64,000 bases of DNA from Brevibacillus sp. JNUCC-41 (GTDB taxonomy: Bacteria; Bacillota; Bacilli; Bacillales; DSM-1321), in NCBI RefSeq assembly GCF_014844095.1, contig NZ_CP062163.1, forward strand, positions 3,381,501 through 3,445,500, given 5' to 3'. Below the pieces are notes generated by a model. It had not been told where the DNA came from and ran no database searches. It saw only the letters and a list, made by a program, of their open reading frames with translations. Both the position numbers and the translations under genes were made by a program. The first letter of the stretch is position 1. Every line of letters starts with the position of its first letter. Below, one piece after another: positions 63,080-64,000 of the stretch.

Positions 63080-63637
63080 ATGCGAAGAAATAAGAAGGAA
63101 CGCCAGCAATTATTAATCGAAACGATTAAACAGAATCCTTTTGTAACGGATGAGGAGCTGGCTGAAAAATATTCGGTGAGCGTCCAGACCATTAGGCTTG
63201 ACCGTCTTGAATTATCGATACCGGAACTGCGTGAGCGTATTAAAAGCGTGGCCGAGAAAAAATTCAGTGACGAGATCAGGGCATTGCCTTTGGATGAAAT
63301 CATCGGGGAAGTAATTGACCTTAATTTAGATGATAATGCAATTTCGATTTTAGATATAAATAAAGAGCATGTCTTTAAGCGGAATGGAATTGCAAGGGGG
63401 CATCACCTTTTTGCCCAAGCGAATTCATTGGCTGTGGCAGTCATAAATGATGAACTGGCCTTGACTGCAAAAGCATCCATTTTATTTACTCGTTCTGTAA
63501 AGGAAAATGAAAGAGTGGTAGCTAAAGCGAGGGTTAAAAGCGTGGATCACACCAACGATCGTTCCGTGGTGGAAGTCAGAAGCTACGTGGGTAATGAACT
63601 GGTTTTTAAAGGCGAGTTCGAAATGTATCGCTCTTAA
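63080..63637 (+). CDS. fapR: FapR: malonyl-CoA-responsive lipid synthesis repressor
   Basis: Represses fatty acid and phospholipid genes (fap regulon) until malonyl-CoA binds. From ATG 63080 it is 185 aa: an N-terminal DeoR-like helix-turn-helix ([20 protein letters not shown] in pattern; [13 protein letters not shown] seen) and a C-terminal hot-dog fold with [20 protein letters not shown]. The upstream in-frame codons from 62933 would run through the operator, so ATG 63080, with GGTGA upstream, is right. It begins the fapR-plsX operon. Confidence 0.97.
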   Translation: MRRNKKERQQLLIETIKQNPFVTDEELAEKYSVSVQTIRLDRLELSIPELRERIKSVAEKKFSDEIRALPLDEIIGEVIDLNLDDNAISILDINKEHVFKRNGIARGHHLFAQANSLAVAVINDELALTAKASILFTRSVKENERVVAKARVKSVDHTNDRSVVEVRSYVGNELVFKGEFEMYRS

Positions 63638-63661
63638 CTTTCTAGTAAAGGATGAAAGAAA

Positions 63662-64000
63662 ATGAAGATTACGATAGATGCCATGGGTGGCGATAATGCT
63701 CCCGAGGCGCAGGTTTTGGGGGCGATGAAAGCTGTCGAGAATTTTTCCGATGTGGAAATCACCTTGATAGGCAATCAAGCTGAAATAAACCAATACTTAG
63801 CAAAACATGACCGTATAAGGGTTATACATACTGATGAAAAAATATTGAGTACCGACGAACCGGTTCGTGCGGTCCGGCGCAAGAAAAGCGCCTCGATGGT
63901 GTTGGCTGCACAGCACGTGGCTGACGGAGAAGCAGATGCATGCATTTCCTCAGGCAATACGGGGGCGCTAATGGCTGCGGGCTTGTTTGTGGTCGGAAGA
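63662..64000 (+). CDS. plsX: PlsX: phosphate acyltransferase (partial, 3' cut by window end)
   Basis: PlsX converts acyl-ACP to acyl-phosphate, the donor for PlsY in phospholipid synthesis. The window contains the first 113 codons, from ATG 63662 behind AAAGGATG. They begin [16 protein letters not shown] and include [13 protein letters not shown], both PlsX signatures. The frame is open to the last base. Located 24 bp after fapR, so it is under the same operator. Confidence 0.95.
   Translation, partial: MKITIDAMGGDNAPEAQVLGAMKAVENFSDVEITLIGNQAEINQYLAKHDRIRVIHTDEKILSTDEPVRAVRRKKSASMVLAAQHVADGEADACISSGNTGALMAAGLFVVGR

Overview
The window is 64 kb of conserved chromosomal backbone from a low-to-mid-GC, endospore-forming member of the Bacillaceae. 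Gene content and order follow the Bacillus subtilis stretch from spoVD to plsX: the division and cell-wall (dcw) cluster, the spoIIG/sigG sporulation sigma genes, the ylm-divIVA-ileS block, the pyr operon, and the yloA-to-plsX block. Codon usage and the protein sequences suggest a Bacillus/Peribacillus (B. simplex-like) lineage; that genus-level placement is inference. I see no tRNA, rRNA, CRISPR array, insertion sequence or prophage gene. All genes are on the + strand except rqcH and rpmB.

Layout. (1) 1-12157: the 3' end of spoVD, then murE-mraY-murD, spoVE between two terminators, murB-divIB-ylxW-ylxX-sbp, and ftsA-ftsZ. murG, which lies between spoVE and murB in B. subtilis, is missing. 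(2) 12158-15337: spoIIGA-sigE behind a promoter with the unusual 22-nt spacing of spoIIG, then sigG behind a SigF-like promoter. All three genes start with TTG. (3) 15477-22777: ylmC, ylmD, ylmE, sepF, ylmG, ylmH, divIVA, and ileS under a T-box. (4) 22874-24320: lspA and an RluD-type pseudouridine synthase. (5) 24317-36272: the complete UMP pathway pyrR-P-B-C-AA-AB-K-D-F-E, with three PyrR-controlled attenuators, ending at a terminator shared with convergent rqcH. (6) 38422-56441: yloB (Ca2+ ATPase), yicC-like gene, remA, gmk, rpoZ, coaBC, priA, def, fmt, rsmB, rlmN, prpC-prkC, rsgA, rpe, thiN and the 26-codon spoVM. (7) 56596-64000: rpmB (- strand), the yloU-fakA pair, sdaAB-sdaAA, recG, fapR with its own operator, and the first 113 codons of plsX.

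Together the genes make lipid II precursors, build the Z-ring and its membrane anchors, switch on the mother-cell and forespore programmes, supply pyrimidines, and provide translation initiation and rescue (def, fmt, rsmB, rlmN, rsgA, rqcH).

The most useful irregularities are regulatory or architectural: the missing murG, spoVE as an isolated unit, a structure-preserving variant of the first PyrR-binding loop, interlocking inverted repeats after rpoZ, and an unexplained folded segment between spoVM and rpmB. I found no clearly new multi-gene system. The least understood conserved unit is the ylxW-ylxX-sbp membrane trio inside the division cluster. All promoter and terminator calls are by eye.
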